Shown: positions 7,410 to 13,722, counted from the stretch's first letter. The stretch: DNA of 14,040 nucleotides from Pseudomonadota bacterium (GCA_023450535.1 JAEXGX010000125.1:1-14040); one strand, 5' to 3'. Notes: generated by a model from the sequence alone, not told the origin. Made by a program: numbers and translations.

Positions 7410-7754
7410 ATGTCCGCGCCTCTTTTCGATCTGGCTTTCGGCCTGCATTGCGTAGCCGGGAATGAAGCCTTGTTTCGCAAGCTGATGGGCAAATTTGCCG
7501 ATCAACACGCAGAAGATGCTGCAAAAATTGAATCCGCTCTGGATGTGGACGATCGGGAGCTTGCTCATCGCCTTGCCCACACGCTGAAAGGCGTGGGCGC
7601 GAGTCTTGGCTTCCTGCTCCTGCAGGAAAAAGCTACAGAAATGGATGCAGCGTTCAAGACAAATCAAAGCCCGGAGACTATTCGTGCCCTGTTGCCCGGC
7701 CTGGCCGACACCTTGCGCGATTCCGTCGCCGCCGCACGCGGAAACTGCGTCTAG
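7410..7754 (+). CDS. Stand-alone Hpt (histidine phosphotransfer) protein
   Basis: A 114-residue all-helical protein that is essentially one Hpt domain. The phosphorylatable histidine is H57 in AHRLAHTLKGVGASLGF, the signature of Hpt domains in multistep phosphorelays. Such proteins pass phosphate between a hybrid kinase receiver and a response regulator in the cytoplasm. No kinase or regulator gene is next to it, so its partners are encoded elsewhere. AGGAG lies just upstream of the ATG. The TAG stop is followed by AGCC and a divergent member of the dispersed repeat family, then a hairpin array shared with the convergent nth gene. Confidence 0.88.
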   Translation: MSAPLFDLAFGLHCVAGNEALFRKLMGKFADQHAEDAAKIESALDVDDRELAHRLAHTLKGVGASLGFLLLQEKATEMDAAFKTNQSPETIRALLPGLADTLRDSVAAARGNCV

Positions 7755-7800
7755 AGCCTAATCCAGAGCAATCCAGCATTGAAATTGTGCATACCGAGCA

Positions 7801-7959
7801 CGGCGTTCAGGCTTCACGCCTGAAGCCGTAGCTTGTACTCTGCTGTCCATGCCTGTGCGGGCTACAGGCACGGCCCTACGAGCCGCCCGTCGGGTAGCCA
7901 CGCCGCAGTAAACTGCGGCTGCTTCTGCTTCGCGCGGAGTCTCACTTCGTTCGACTCCG
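7801..7959. repeat. Array of perfect hairpins between convergent hpt and nth
   Basis: Four perfect stems in 160 bases: TTCAGGC/GCCTGAA (7806-7824, extended by CGGC/GCCG), TGCCTGT/ACAGGCA (7850-7870), GCCGCAG/CTGCGGC with loop TAAA (7902-7919) and CGGAGTC/GACTCCG (7935-7959). They lie between two converging genes, so bidirectional transcription stopping or message protection is likely. No long T-run is present. The last two stems recur after other genes here. Confidence 0.55.
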
Positions 7960-7965
7960 TAGATC

Positions 7966-7979
7966 TTTCAAAATTGAAA
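7966..7979. repeat. Dispersed TTTCAA/TTGAAA palindrome, copy 2
   Basis: TTTCAA-AA-TTGAAA lies about 15 bases past the nth stop. Read on the minus strand it is followed by ATCTACGGAGTCG and the GGAGTC hairpin, paralleling copy 1 after ybaB. Confidence 0.6.
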
Positions 7980-7994
7980 TACTTCAGGCTCCTG

Positions 7995-8669
7995 TTACGC
8001 TCGCCCAGCTTTTTCTACGCCCCGGCGCGGACAGAATTCCGCCATTTCACAGTGCGCGCAATCGGGTTTGCGGGCATCGCAGACATCCCGCCCGAACCAG
8101 ACCAGCCGATGGTTGACATCGCCCCAGGCCGATTGGGGGAACAGCTTCATAAGGTCGCGCTCTATCCGTACCGGGTCTTCGTGCTCTGTCAGACCAAGAC
8201 GATAGGAGATGCGTTTGACGTGGGTATCCACCGCCAGCCCCTCATTGATGCCGAAAGCCCCCCAAAGCACCACATTGGCTGTCTTGCGGGCCACGCCGGG
8301 CACCTGAATCAGTTCGGCCAGAGTATGGGGAACTTCACCGCCATGCACCTCGACCACCCTCCGGGCCGCCCCCAGCAAATTCTTTGCCTTGCTGTGGTAA
8401 AAACCTGCGGAATGGATGACCTCTTCAACCTCTTCCTGCGTGGCGGAAAGCAAATCCACCGGACGCGGCCAGCGGCGGAAGAATTCCGGTGTAATGGTGT
8501 TTACCCGCGCGTCGGTACACTGGGCGGCCAGCACCGTCGCCACCAGCAGTTCCCACGCATTTTCATGGGCAAGATGCGTTTTCGGCGCGGGGTACCGCAC
8601 TTCAAGAAGATCCCATACCCGCGCGGCGCGGGCCTTCAATTCCGTTTTGCCAGTCTTTTTTTCCGCCAT
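7995..8669 (-). CDS. nth: Endonuclease III (DNA glycosylase/AP lyase)
   Basis: A 224-residue base-excision-repair enzyme that removes oxidised pyrimidines and nicks the abasic site. The helix-hairpin-helix LIQVPGVARKTANVVL contains catalytic K129, and AVDTHVKRISYRLGL contains catalytic D148. The C-terminal 4Fe-4S cluster motif is intact: C197-x6-C204-x2-C207-x5-C213. Length fits the family. I chose the ATG of MAEKKTGK because GGAGG lies seven bases upstream; an in-frame ATG 16 codons earlier has no ribosome site. It lies downstream of the glycosyltransferase, separated by a 112-base gap with a repeat and hairpin. Confidence 0.95.
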   Translation of the reverse strand: MAEKKTGKTELKARAARVWDLLEVRYPAPKTHLAHENAWELLVATVLAAQCTDARVNTITPEFFRRWPRPVDLLSATQEEVEEVIHSAGFYHSKAKNLLGAARRVVEVHGGEVPHTLAELIQVPGVARKTANVVLWGAFGINEGLAVDTHVKRISYRLGLTEHEDPVRIERDLMKLFPQSAWGDVNHRLVWFGRDVCDARKPDCAHCEMAEFCPRRGVEKAGRA

Positions 8670-8732
8670 GCCAAGCCTCCGGAACATCTTTTTCAGTTCT
8701 GACGCAGATGTCTGCAAAGGACAAGCGGCGCG

Positions 8733-8776
8733 GGGAGTCTCGCTTTGCTCGACTCCCGGAACAGTTCAGAGTTGAA
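8733..8776. repeat. Dispersed repeat plus GGAGTC hairpin, copy 3
   Basis: After the glycosyltransferase stop the minus strand reads AGTATTTCAACTCTGAA and then GGGAGTC-N11-GACTCCC (8757-8733), a seven-base stem. This is the same order of elements as after nth, with a degenerate palindrome. Confidence 0.5.
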
Positions 8777-8781
8777 ATACT

Positions 8782-9993
8782 TTAAACTGTCCTGAAGGGT
8801 GCGCCGCACAGTTCATCATACACGGCCTTGTGCGCCGCACAGAAATTTTCCGGGGCCAAACGCTTCAGCACAACCTCACCGTTGCTAATCAAGCGCTTAC
8901 GCAGTTCTTTACTCCGTATTATTTTCTGCATGGCATCGGCCAGCTCCACCGGAGTTGAAGGCGTAAACCGCAGGAACGCCGTCTTTTCAGGGTCAAGTTC
9001 TTCGTGTCGCGGCAAAGAAGAGGCTATCACAGGCAAGGAGCGGGCCCATGCCAGTAAAAGCACTTCGGGCTGCCCGCCAGCATCTTCCAGCGGAGAAATC
9101 ACCGCATCGCACCCGGCCATGATGTCGTCCAAATCCTGAGCACCTATGAGCGCAAGGCGCTCCGCCGTGCGTACCCCTTCCGCCTCTGCCATAAGTGCGG
9201 CAGTATCCGGCAACTCTCCCACAACCCGGACTTCCCAGGGGGAAGGCTCTTCCAGAACCCGTAGTCTGGCCATGGCAGAAAACAGTGTAGTCAGGCCAGC
9301 CCCCTCTCCGGTTTGCCCCATAACCAGAAACACAAAATGCGGAGCATTACCGTCCGCCCGTCCTTGCAGGGCGGGATGGCCGACCGGCAAAGGAAACGGA
9401 AGCCCGCCGGGGCGAGGCGCACAACTCTTTTTGACAGGCAGTACCGCAGGGAGCACCGTGCGAATGAGCGGCGGTCTTTTCACGCCCTTCTCTCTTTCGC
9501 GCGGGGTCAACCATACCGCGCCGGAAGACGCGCGTTTTTTTAACTCTTCGGTCAGCAGCGCAGACGGCGTTAAAAAGGCATCTACCTTTCGCAGGGCTTT
9601 CATATGGGAACGGGCTGGAGTAGAAAGCAGCGCTTCAAAGGTCAGCACAAGCCAAAATGTTCCGGAACGGCGCAACCACGCGGCCTGCCCCAAGGCCTCA
9701 AAGCCAAACAGATGGATAACGCGCGCCGCGTACTGCGAAACAATACGTCGGAGAGCCAAATACAGACCCAATCCGGAAAGACCCTCACGCAAGGTTTCGA
9801 CGGGGAGCCCCCGCGCCGCGCATTCCCGGGCAAGTGCACTCCGGGCGAAACAGAGCGTCACGACGGAAAAATCCATACGCTCCAGCCCTTCCGCAAGCAA
9901 AAGAGTTCTCTCCTTTGACAAAGAGAGGGGGGGCAGAGACGCTCCCGGCAGAGGCGCGGCATCGGGGCGCAAATCGATCAGCAAAACGCACAT
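8782..9993 (-). CDS. Glycosyltransferase, GT-B fold, GT4-like
   Basis: A 403-residue protein with two Rossmann-like halves. The N-terminal half runs MCVLLIDLRPD...LSKERTLLLAEGLERMDFSVVTLCFA. The C-terminal half has HFVFLVMGQTGEGAGLTTLFSAMARL, then the donor-sugar site VISPLEDAGGQPEVLLLAWARSLPVIAS (from about 298; E310 matches the conserved GT4 glutamate), and a helical end. It probably transfers a nucleotide-activated sugar to a surface glycan or lipid; donor and acceptor are not deducible. The open frame extends 77 codons upstream, but that part crosses a terminator-like palindrome and a promoter and looks non-coding. The ATG at 9993 has no Shine-Dalgarno site; the promoter position suggests a leaderless message. 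Confidence 0.8.
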   Translation of the reverse strand: MCVLLIDLRPDAAPLPGASLPPLSLSKERTLLLAEGLERMDFSVVTLCFARSALARECAARGLPVETLREGLSGLGLYLALRRIVSQYAARVIHLFGFEALGQAAWLRRSGTFWLVLTFEALLSTPARSHMKALRKVDAFLTPSALLTEELKKRASSGAVWLTPREREKGVKRPPLIRTVLPAVLPVKKSCAPRPGGLPFPLPVGHPALQGRADGNAPHFVFLVMGQTGEGAGLTTLFSAMARLRVLEEPSPWEVRVVGELPDTAALMAEAEGVRTAERLALIGAQDLDDIMAGCDAVISPLEDAGGQPEVLLLAWARSLPVIASSLPRHEELDPEKTAFLRFTPSTPVELADAMQKIIRSKELRKRLISNGEVVLKRLAPENFCAAHKAVYDELCGAPFRTV

Positions 9994-9999
9994 CTGTGT

Positions 10000-10028
10000 A
10001 ATATAAACACCTTTAGCAGAGTACACAA
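10000..10028 (-). promoter_or_regulatory. Sigma70-type promoter of the glycosyltransferase
   Basis: On the minus strand TTGTGT (10028-10023), 17 bases, TATATT (10005-10000). The expected start point, about seven bases beyond the -10 box, is at 9993-9994, the ATG itself. The element is the best consensus match I found in the window. Confidence 0.6.
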
Positions 10029-10035
10029 GGTGTAC
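10021..10035. promoter_or_regulatory. Operator-like dyad over the -35 box
   Basis: GTACAC-AAG-GTGTAC, a perfect six-base inverted repeat, covers the -35 hexamer of the glycosyltransferase promoter. The position suits a repressor that blocks RNA polymerase. I do not recognise the regulator. Confidence 0.4.
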
Positions 10036-10066
10036 ACATTGCGCTTTTCGGCACGGTATTCCGCAC

Positions 10067-10101
10067 AAAAACGCGCCGGGCAGGAATTCCTGCCCGGCGC
10101 G
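10067..10101 (-). terminator. 30-base perfect palindrome with T-run
   Basis: A perfect palindrome (10072-10101) of two 15-base halves meeting at GGAATTCC, followed on the minus strand by TTTTT (10071-10067). This fits a strong rho-independent terminator for transcripts coming from the exported-protein gene or from an RNA in the gap, insulating the glycosyltransferase promoter. Confidence 0.7.
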
Positions 10102-10240
10102 AAAGTGCCGCTGAAAAATCCCCGGACATCCGATCTGAAAACGACGGGCAGAAGGGGAAAAACGGGGCGGAAACCCGTTCATGATAAGCAAGTGTTTCGT
10201 GATTATTTTATTACTGAAATGCACTCAGCATATTGATAGA

Positions 10241-10406
10241 CCGGAACTTTGCCCCGTGCCCCGCCAGGACCGAGCCGTCCAGGCAGGGAGATAATCTCTT
10301 CCGGCCCCCATAATGATACTATCGTGTAATAGTCGGGGGTGCAGGGCGTACTATGCCCTGCCGAGGGGCAGTTTGAGGGGGCGAGGAGCCCCCTCAGGAA
10401 TTTTTT
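10241..10406 (+). ncRNA. Candidate structured RNA with terminal hairpin and T6
   Basis: Tandem stems over 160 gene-free bases: CCGGAA/TTCCGG (10241-10246, 10299-10304) enclosing GCCAGGAC/GTCCAGGC (10263-10284, one A-A mismatch if extended); CCCCC/GGGGG (10305-10339) enclosing ACTAT/ATAGT; GCAGGGC/GCCCTGC (10341-10361); TGAGGGGGC/GCCCCCTCA with loop GAGGA (10374-10396), then GGAA and TTTTTT. The last stem plus T6 points to a plus-strand transcript, but the stems also fold on the minus strand, where they would be the 3' untranslated region of the exported-protein gene. I found no convincing promoter and no known RNA family match. Confidence 0.35.
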
Positions 10407-10420
10407 CAGCAGCCTGAGTA

Positions 10421-10438
10421 CATTTCAATGCTGAAATG
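10421..10438. repeat. Dispersed repeat, copy 4
   Basis: CATTTCA-ATGC-TGAAATG, a perfect seven-base dyad two bases beyond the stop codon of the exported-protein gene. As with copy 1, the stop codon TAG forms part of a bordering CTAG. Confidence 0.55.
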
Positions 10439-10440
10439 CA

Positions 10441-10920
10441 CTAGAAATGAAACACGTCAACCATCAGGGCGCTTTCTTCACCGTTCTGCGGCGGGAACAC
10501 CCGAGCGCGAACCTTGTCGCCCTTTTTCAGATCATCAATGCCTTTCTTGGTTTCCGAATGGAAAACGTCCAAATAGACGTTTTCCACCAGAGTGCCATCT
10601 CCCACGGAAATCTTCGCCATACTGCCGTCCTTGCGCTTGAGCTCAAACGTTTTGGCCTTGAGATCCACGCTCTCCACTATGCCGCGTTCGGTAAGCAACA
10701 GCGGGAAGCTGACAATGATGTCGGCGGTGGGAATAATGGTGACGGTAGCTTCACCCACGACTTCGGGCAGAGCGGCGTCAGCCTTGGTCATGGGGGCCGG
10801 AGCCTTGTCCGTCACCACAGTTTTGTGCGCTTCGGCGGCAAAAGCGGGCGCGGAGGCAAAGACGCATGCACAGACCAGGCACAATGACGCGCCCGCGAGA
10901 ACCAACAGTTTGGACTTCAT
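10441..10920 (-). CDS. Exported small beta-rich protein, unknown function
   Basis: A 159-residue protein with a clear signal peptide (MKSKLLVLAGASLCLVCACVFASAPAFA, cleavage about residue 28; no typical lipobox) and a lysine/alanine/proline-rich stretch to about residue 50. The mature domain reads GIVESVDLKAKTFELKRKDG...ISVGDGTLVENVYLD...GIDDLKKGDKVRARVFPPQNGEESALMVDVFHF. The pattern of GxVxxvD, a Gly-Asp turn and alternating hydrophobics resembles DUF5666-like OB-type periplasmic domains; that likeness is from memory. GAGAGG lies five bases before the ATG. It starts 15 bases after the aminotransferase stop, so the two are probably one operon, though no functional link is obvious. Confidence 0.75.
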   Translation of the reverse strand: MKSKLLVLAGASLCLVCACVFASAPAFAAEAHKTVVTDKAPAPMTKADAALPEVVGEATVTIIPTADIIVSFPLLLTERGIVESVDLKAKTFELKRKDGSMAKISVGDGTLVENVYLDVFHSETKKGIDDLKKGDKVRARVFPPQNGEESALMVDVFHF

Positions 10921-10935
10921 GATAACCTCTCAAGT

Positions 10936-11892
10936 TCAGGACTCGAGAAGCGGCGTGCCTCCGGCCAGCAAGGCTTCATGCAGTGCGGCTCGGAGCCTGC
11001 GGCCCGCCGGGCCGGGATGCCCGCTTCCCACGGTTTTGTCCTCGTAGCGCGTGACGGCCACGCACTCCGGGCCAGTCCCGAATATCAGGATTTCCGAAGC
11101 CGCGTATAGTATTTCTTCCGTTATATCGGTGATTATAACTTCCATCATGGTCTTGGCGATTTCCATAGCCAACAAGGCCGTGGTCCCCGGCAATGCGTGC
11201 GTAAAACGGGGCATCAACAAGCGGCCTTCCTTGTCAATCACGCCCACGTTGGCAATGGCGGCCTCGGCAAGAAAATTGTTTTCATCAAATGAAAAACTCA
11301 CATCCACACCGCGCTCCCGCGCCTCGCGAGTCATAAGCGCATTCGGCAGATAGTTGGTGGATTTTATTCCGGCTAACCAGGCCTGTTTGGCCGGAATGGC
11401 ACTGCGGCATGCGGCAAGCCCCTTCTCCCAAAAAGATTCAGGCAGCGGGCGGCTGCGCGTCACAATGACAAAGAAGCTGCTTTCAGGACACTCGGCCGGG
11501 TCCACGCCCATGCCGCCGGGACCGCGCCCCAGCAGAACCTTGACCGCGCAATGCTCTTCTCCCCCGGCTGACGCAGTGCCGAGCACTATGTCGCGCAGTT
11601 CAGCCCATCCGCAGGGGGGGACAAGTCCCAGCACAGCACAAGACCGGCGCAAACGCTCAAGATGGGCGTCCAGTTCCAGAATCCGCCTTTCCGTAACATG
11701 AAGGCTTTCAAATACTCCATCGCCCCGGTGCACCATGTGATCATCCAAAGGGAGCAGCATGAGGCGGGGCTCACGGCACAACGCGCCCAAGCGATGATCA
11801 TAAAAAACCAGGACTTTGTCTTCTCCCGGCCGGGGTAGCGCGCGCAAACGCCCGCTCCATTCTTCCGCATTCAACTCCGTCAATTTTTTCAC
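10936..11892 (-). CDS. Class IV aminotransferase (D-amino-acid aminotransferase / ADC lyase type)
   Basis: A 318-residue fold-type IV PLP enzyme. The PLP lysine is K177 in AGIKSTNYLPNALMTREARERG, a motif like that of D-amino-acid aminotransferase and plant D-AAT/aminodeoxychorismate lyase proteins, and unlike the KAGGNY of ilvE in this window. Also seen: HRGDGVFESL near the N-terminus, LGRGPGGMGV, FLAEAAIANVGVID and HALPGTTALLAMEIA. It could make D-amino acids for cell-wall precursors, act as PabC in folate synthesis, or be a broad class IV aminotransferase. I chose the GTG at 11892 (VKKLTELNAEEW) because AGGAG lies nine bases upstream; an upstream in-frame TTG at 11928 lacks one. Reads into the exported-protein gene. 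Confidence 0.82.
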   Translation of the reverse strand: MKKLTELNAEEWSGRLRALPRPGEDKVLVFYDHRLGALCREPRLMLLPLDDHMVHRGDGVFESLHVTERRILELDAHLERLRRSCAVLGLVPPCGWAELRDIVLGTASAGGEEHCAVKVLLGRGPGGMGVDPAECPESSFFVIVTRSRPLPESFWEKGLAACRSAIPAKQAWLAGIKSTNYLPNALMTREARERGVDVSFSFDENNFLAEAAIANVGVIDKEGRLLMPRFTHALPGTTALLAMEIAKTMMEVIITDITEEILYAASEILIFGTGPECVAVTRYEDKTVGSGHPGPAGRRLRAALHEALLAGGTPLLES

Positions 11893-12117
11893 GGCGTGTG
11901 TCTCCTGTTGCGCCCGTTTGCGGGACAATTTTTTTCACCGTAGCGCCGCTTCGCGCGTGCGGCAAGATCTGTATTCTTCCCTAGTTATCAGCCATTAACA
12001 ACATGAAATATCATTATATGTTAAAAGTCTCACCCTCTCATCCCCGTAGAGGCACGGGCTTTTGCCCTTGACGAAACATGGAGTGTCGATTAAACAAAGA
12101 CATAAGAGGCAGAAGCC
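11893..12117. other. Divergent intergenic region
   Basis: It separates the minus-strand aminotransferase from the plus-strand cassette and is more AT-rich than the sequence to its left. It contains GGGC-TTTT-GCCC (about 12058-12067) just before a TTGACG. I could not define the aminotransferase promoter. Confidence 0.4.
12068..12096 (+). promoter_or_regulatory. Candidate promoter of cassette copy A
   Basis: TTGACG (12068-12073), 17 bases, TAAACA (12091-12096), giving a start point about 15 bases before the ATG at 12118. The -35 box is good and the -10 box weak. Confidence 0.4.
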
Positions 12118-12516
12118 ATGAAGCGTTTTTCCGTCACCGCCATATCTCCGACACTGAGAAAGTTGGGCAGTTTACTGTTCATCTTTCTTATTTTGTGCGG
12201 GGTAGGGCAGCAGGCCACCGAACTTGCGAAACTGCATTGCGAGCAAGTTAACGGTGTCTGTACACAAGCGGGTATAAATCAGGCTTCTATTTTCGTGTCC
12301 TCTGGCTATCTGGCGATGCCACGCACAGCAGATCTGATTAAGGATCTTCGCCATTCCGAATCCTTTCAGCTCTTGCTCGCGCTTCTTCTGAATCTGGATG
12401 TCGCCCCCCCTTCCGTGAGGTCTCTCTCCCTCTGGAACAGTGCAAACATCCCTTCGCAGCTTGGCCGCAATTACGGTATGCTGCCTCTCCCCAACGCCCC
12501 ACCAGCACGCTCCTGA
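12118..12516 (+). CDS. Exported/anchored protein of duplicated cassette, copy A
   Basis: A 132-residue protein of no family I know. It begins MKRFSVTAISPTLRKLG, then a hydrophobic segment (about 18-30: LLFIFLILCGVG) that can be a signal peptide or anchor. The middle has two cysteines (C41, C48) and a second hydrophobic stretch LLLALLLNLDV (about 85-95). It ends GRNYGMLPLPNAPPARS. The start and end closely match the second gene at 13048, while the middle does not align. GAGG lies about eight bases before the ATG. A 30-residue membrane peptide gene follows after 93 bases. The two cysteines could form a disulfide if the protein is outside the cytoplasm. Coding is supported by the paralogue sharing the same start, tail and stop position. 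Confidence 0.65.
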   Translation: MKRFSVTAISPTLRKLGSLLFIFLILCGVGQQATELAKLHCEQVNGVCTQAGINQASIFVSSGYLAMPRTADLIKDLRHSESFQLLLALLLNLDVAPPSVRSLSLWNSANIPSQLGRNYGMLPLPNAPPARS

Positions 12517-12609
12517 AGTTCTATGCCGTTTGATGCTGCACTGATGAATTCTTCAATACGATGAATTTACTCTGCCTTCATATACGACATTTTACCATAG
12601 GGGCTAATT

Positions 12610-12702
12610 ATGTCTCTCGATGCTACCGTACTGCTCACCTGCCTGGCGTTCTTGGCGCTTTCCGTCGGTCTCGGTCTTTTCGGCGCGCGTCTCAACAAGT
12701 AA
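12610..12702 (+). CDS. 30-residue membrane microprotein, copy A
   Basis: MSLDATVLLTCLAFLALSVG followed by LGLFGARLNK: a single hydrophobic helix with an acidic N-terminus and a basic C-terminus (R, K), so probably N-out/C-in. AGGGG lies about six bases upstream. It aligns without gaps to the start of the second microprotein at 13538 over the core CLxF-x6-LGxxGARxxK. Possible roles include a small subunit or regulator of a larger membrane protein (KdpF- or CydX-like in size only) or a type I toxin-like peptide; none is supported by sequence. Confidence 0.6.
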   Translation: MSLDATVLLTCLAFLALSVGLGLFGARLNK

Positions 12703-12735
12703 CGCACGTTTGACGACCTCCCCATCATAAAATCC

Positions 12736-12772
12736 CGGAACGAAGCCTTGTTTTATTTTAGGCTTCGTTCCG
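12736..12772 (+). terminator. 13-base perfect stem-loop after microprotein A
   Basis: CGGAACGAAGCCT (12736-12748) pairs perfectly with AGGCTTCGTTCCG (12760-12772) around an AT-rich 11-base loop. No T-run follows on the plus strand, so stopping may be incomplete; GAGGGG follows. It is the counterpart of the stem after microprotein B. Confidence 0.5.
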
Positions 12773-12798
12773 AGGGGTAGAGAAGAAGCACTTCGGAG

Positions 12799-12825
12799 TA
12801 TTTCAACATTGAGTAAGTTCAATGT
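12799..12825. repeat. Dispersed repeat, copy 5
   Basis: Plus-strand GGAGTATTTCAACATTGAGTAAG...: it carries the AGTATTTCAA start of the family, and ACATTGA (12806-12812) pairs with TCAATGT (12819-12825). It follows microprotein A and its stem-loop. Confidence 0.45.
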
Positions 12826-13047
12826 AAAATTGCTCTGAGCAGGCGCGGTTTACCTTCACCCCGCTCATTGTGCGAAAAATCGGCCCACACCGCCAATAGG
12901 CCTCATCTTTTTGCTTTGTTTTTCGCAACGCGTTGTTGTCGGCCTCCTTGCCAGTGTCATAGCTTCGATTCAGCCGATACTCCGGTCAAGCTCCCGAGGA
13001 TATGCGGCTCAAATTTTGCCTTATTTCTTTCCTGTTCAGGACGAACC

Positions 13048-13437
13048 ATGAAGCGTTTTTCTGTCACCTCCATATCCCCGACATGCAAGCAACTGTGCAG
13101 CCTGTTGCTCATGCTCCTTCTTTTTGTGGGGATGGGACGCGCGTTGGCTTCTGCACAGGAAAAGGTCCAGAATCCCCTTGTTTCACGTCTTGCCATCAGC
13201 CAGACGCTCCCTCAGCTCGAAAATCCCCACTTTCTCATGCCCGGCGCAGACGCGCAGCTCCGAAATGTCGGGGAATATCACCCTCTCCATCTTCCTTTTG
13301 CTCTGACGGAAACGTCGACGGCACGCCTATCTTCCGCAAGTTCTCTCCTTTGCGTGAAAAGCACGGAATGCCCTCCTCTCCCGGGCAACCCGTACGGCAT
13401 GCTGCCACTGCCCCACGGGCCACCTTTCTCCTCCTGA
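13048..13437 (+). CDS. Exported protein of duplicated cassette, copy B
   Basis: A 129-residue paralogue of the gene at 12118. It begins MKRFSVTSISPTCKQLC, has a hydrophobic segment (about 18-30) and a likely signal-peptidase site after ALASA (about 32-36), and ends GNPYGMLPLPHGPPFSS. The first 35 bases of the gene differ from copy A at only a few positions, and the tail is also close, whereas the middle is unrelated at a glance (cysteines here are near residues 101 and 107). I chose this ATG, not an upstream in-frame one at 12868, because it matches copy A and has AGGA six bases upstream. Next to it, after a 100-base gap, lies the second microprotein. Conserved ends with a divergent middle suggest selection on export and on the tail. 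Confidence 0.68.
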   Translation: MKRFSVTSISPTCKQLCSLLLMLLLFVGMGRALASAQEKVQNPLVSRLAISQTLPQLENPHFLMPGADAQLRNVGEYHPLHLPFALTETSTARLSSASSLLCVKSTECPPLPGNPYGMLPLPHGPPFSS

Positions 13438-13537
13438 AACAAACATCGGTTTGGCAAAGGCGTTTTTGGTGATCGTGCGAACGAACTCGCGTCCCATACG
13501 CCGTATCAGTCAACAGCTCAGCTTTCAGGAGAAAATT

Positions 13538-13669
13538 ATGGTTTCCGAACTTCTTGTTGCGATTTTGTGTCTCGTATTTGTGGGATTCGCCATTGTCCTT
13601 GGCGTAGCCGGCGCACGTAGCGGCAAAAAACACTCCGTGGCCGAAGCCGGAGAGGTAGATAAATCTTAA
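13538..13669 (+). CDS. 43-residue membrane microprotein, copy B
   Basis: Begins MVSELLVAILCLVFVGFAIV, continues LGVAGARSGKK and ends in a mixed-charge tail EAGEVDKS. One membrane helix, acidic N-terminus, basic residues right after the helix. AGGAG lies seven bases before the ATG, a strong ribosome site. It matches microprotein A at C, L, F, LG, GAR and K in the same spacing and adds 13 residues. A perfect terminator stem follows six bases after the stop. Confidence 0.68.
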   Translation: MVSELLVAILCLVFVGFAIVLGVAGARSGKKHSVAEAGEVDKS

Positions 13670-13674
13670 ACACG

Positions 13675-13722
13675 AGCGGAGAATATCGCCGGAAAATTCC
13701 CTTCAATATTCTCCGCTTTAAT
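13675..13722 (+). terminator. Terminator after cassette copy B
   Basis: AGCGGAGAATAT (13675-13686) pairs perfectly with ATATTCTCCGCT (13706-13717), followed by TTTAAT. A 12-base stem immediately past the microprotein stop is a good rho-independent terminator. Confidence 0.7.

Noticed and set aside
9994..10224. 77-codon N-terminal extension of the glycosyltransferase
   Set aside because: It reads through the 30-base palindrome with T-run, the operator dyad and the promoter, and shows no glycosyltransferase similarity.
10241..10406. 6S RNA as identity of the structured segment
   Set aside because: The length is similar, but it folds as separate tandem hairpins and not as one long rod with a central bubble.
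12051..12068. Sigma54-like promoter (GGCAC...TTGC) before cassette A
   Set aside because: The GG-to-GC spacing is 11 bases instead of the required 10.
12868..13047. 60-codon upstream extension of cassette gene B
   Set aside because: The ATG at 13048 aligns with the start of copy A and has a ribosome site; the extension has no counterpart in copy A.
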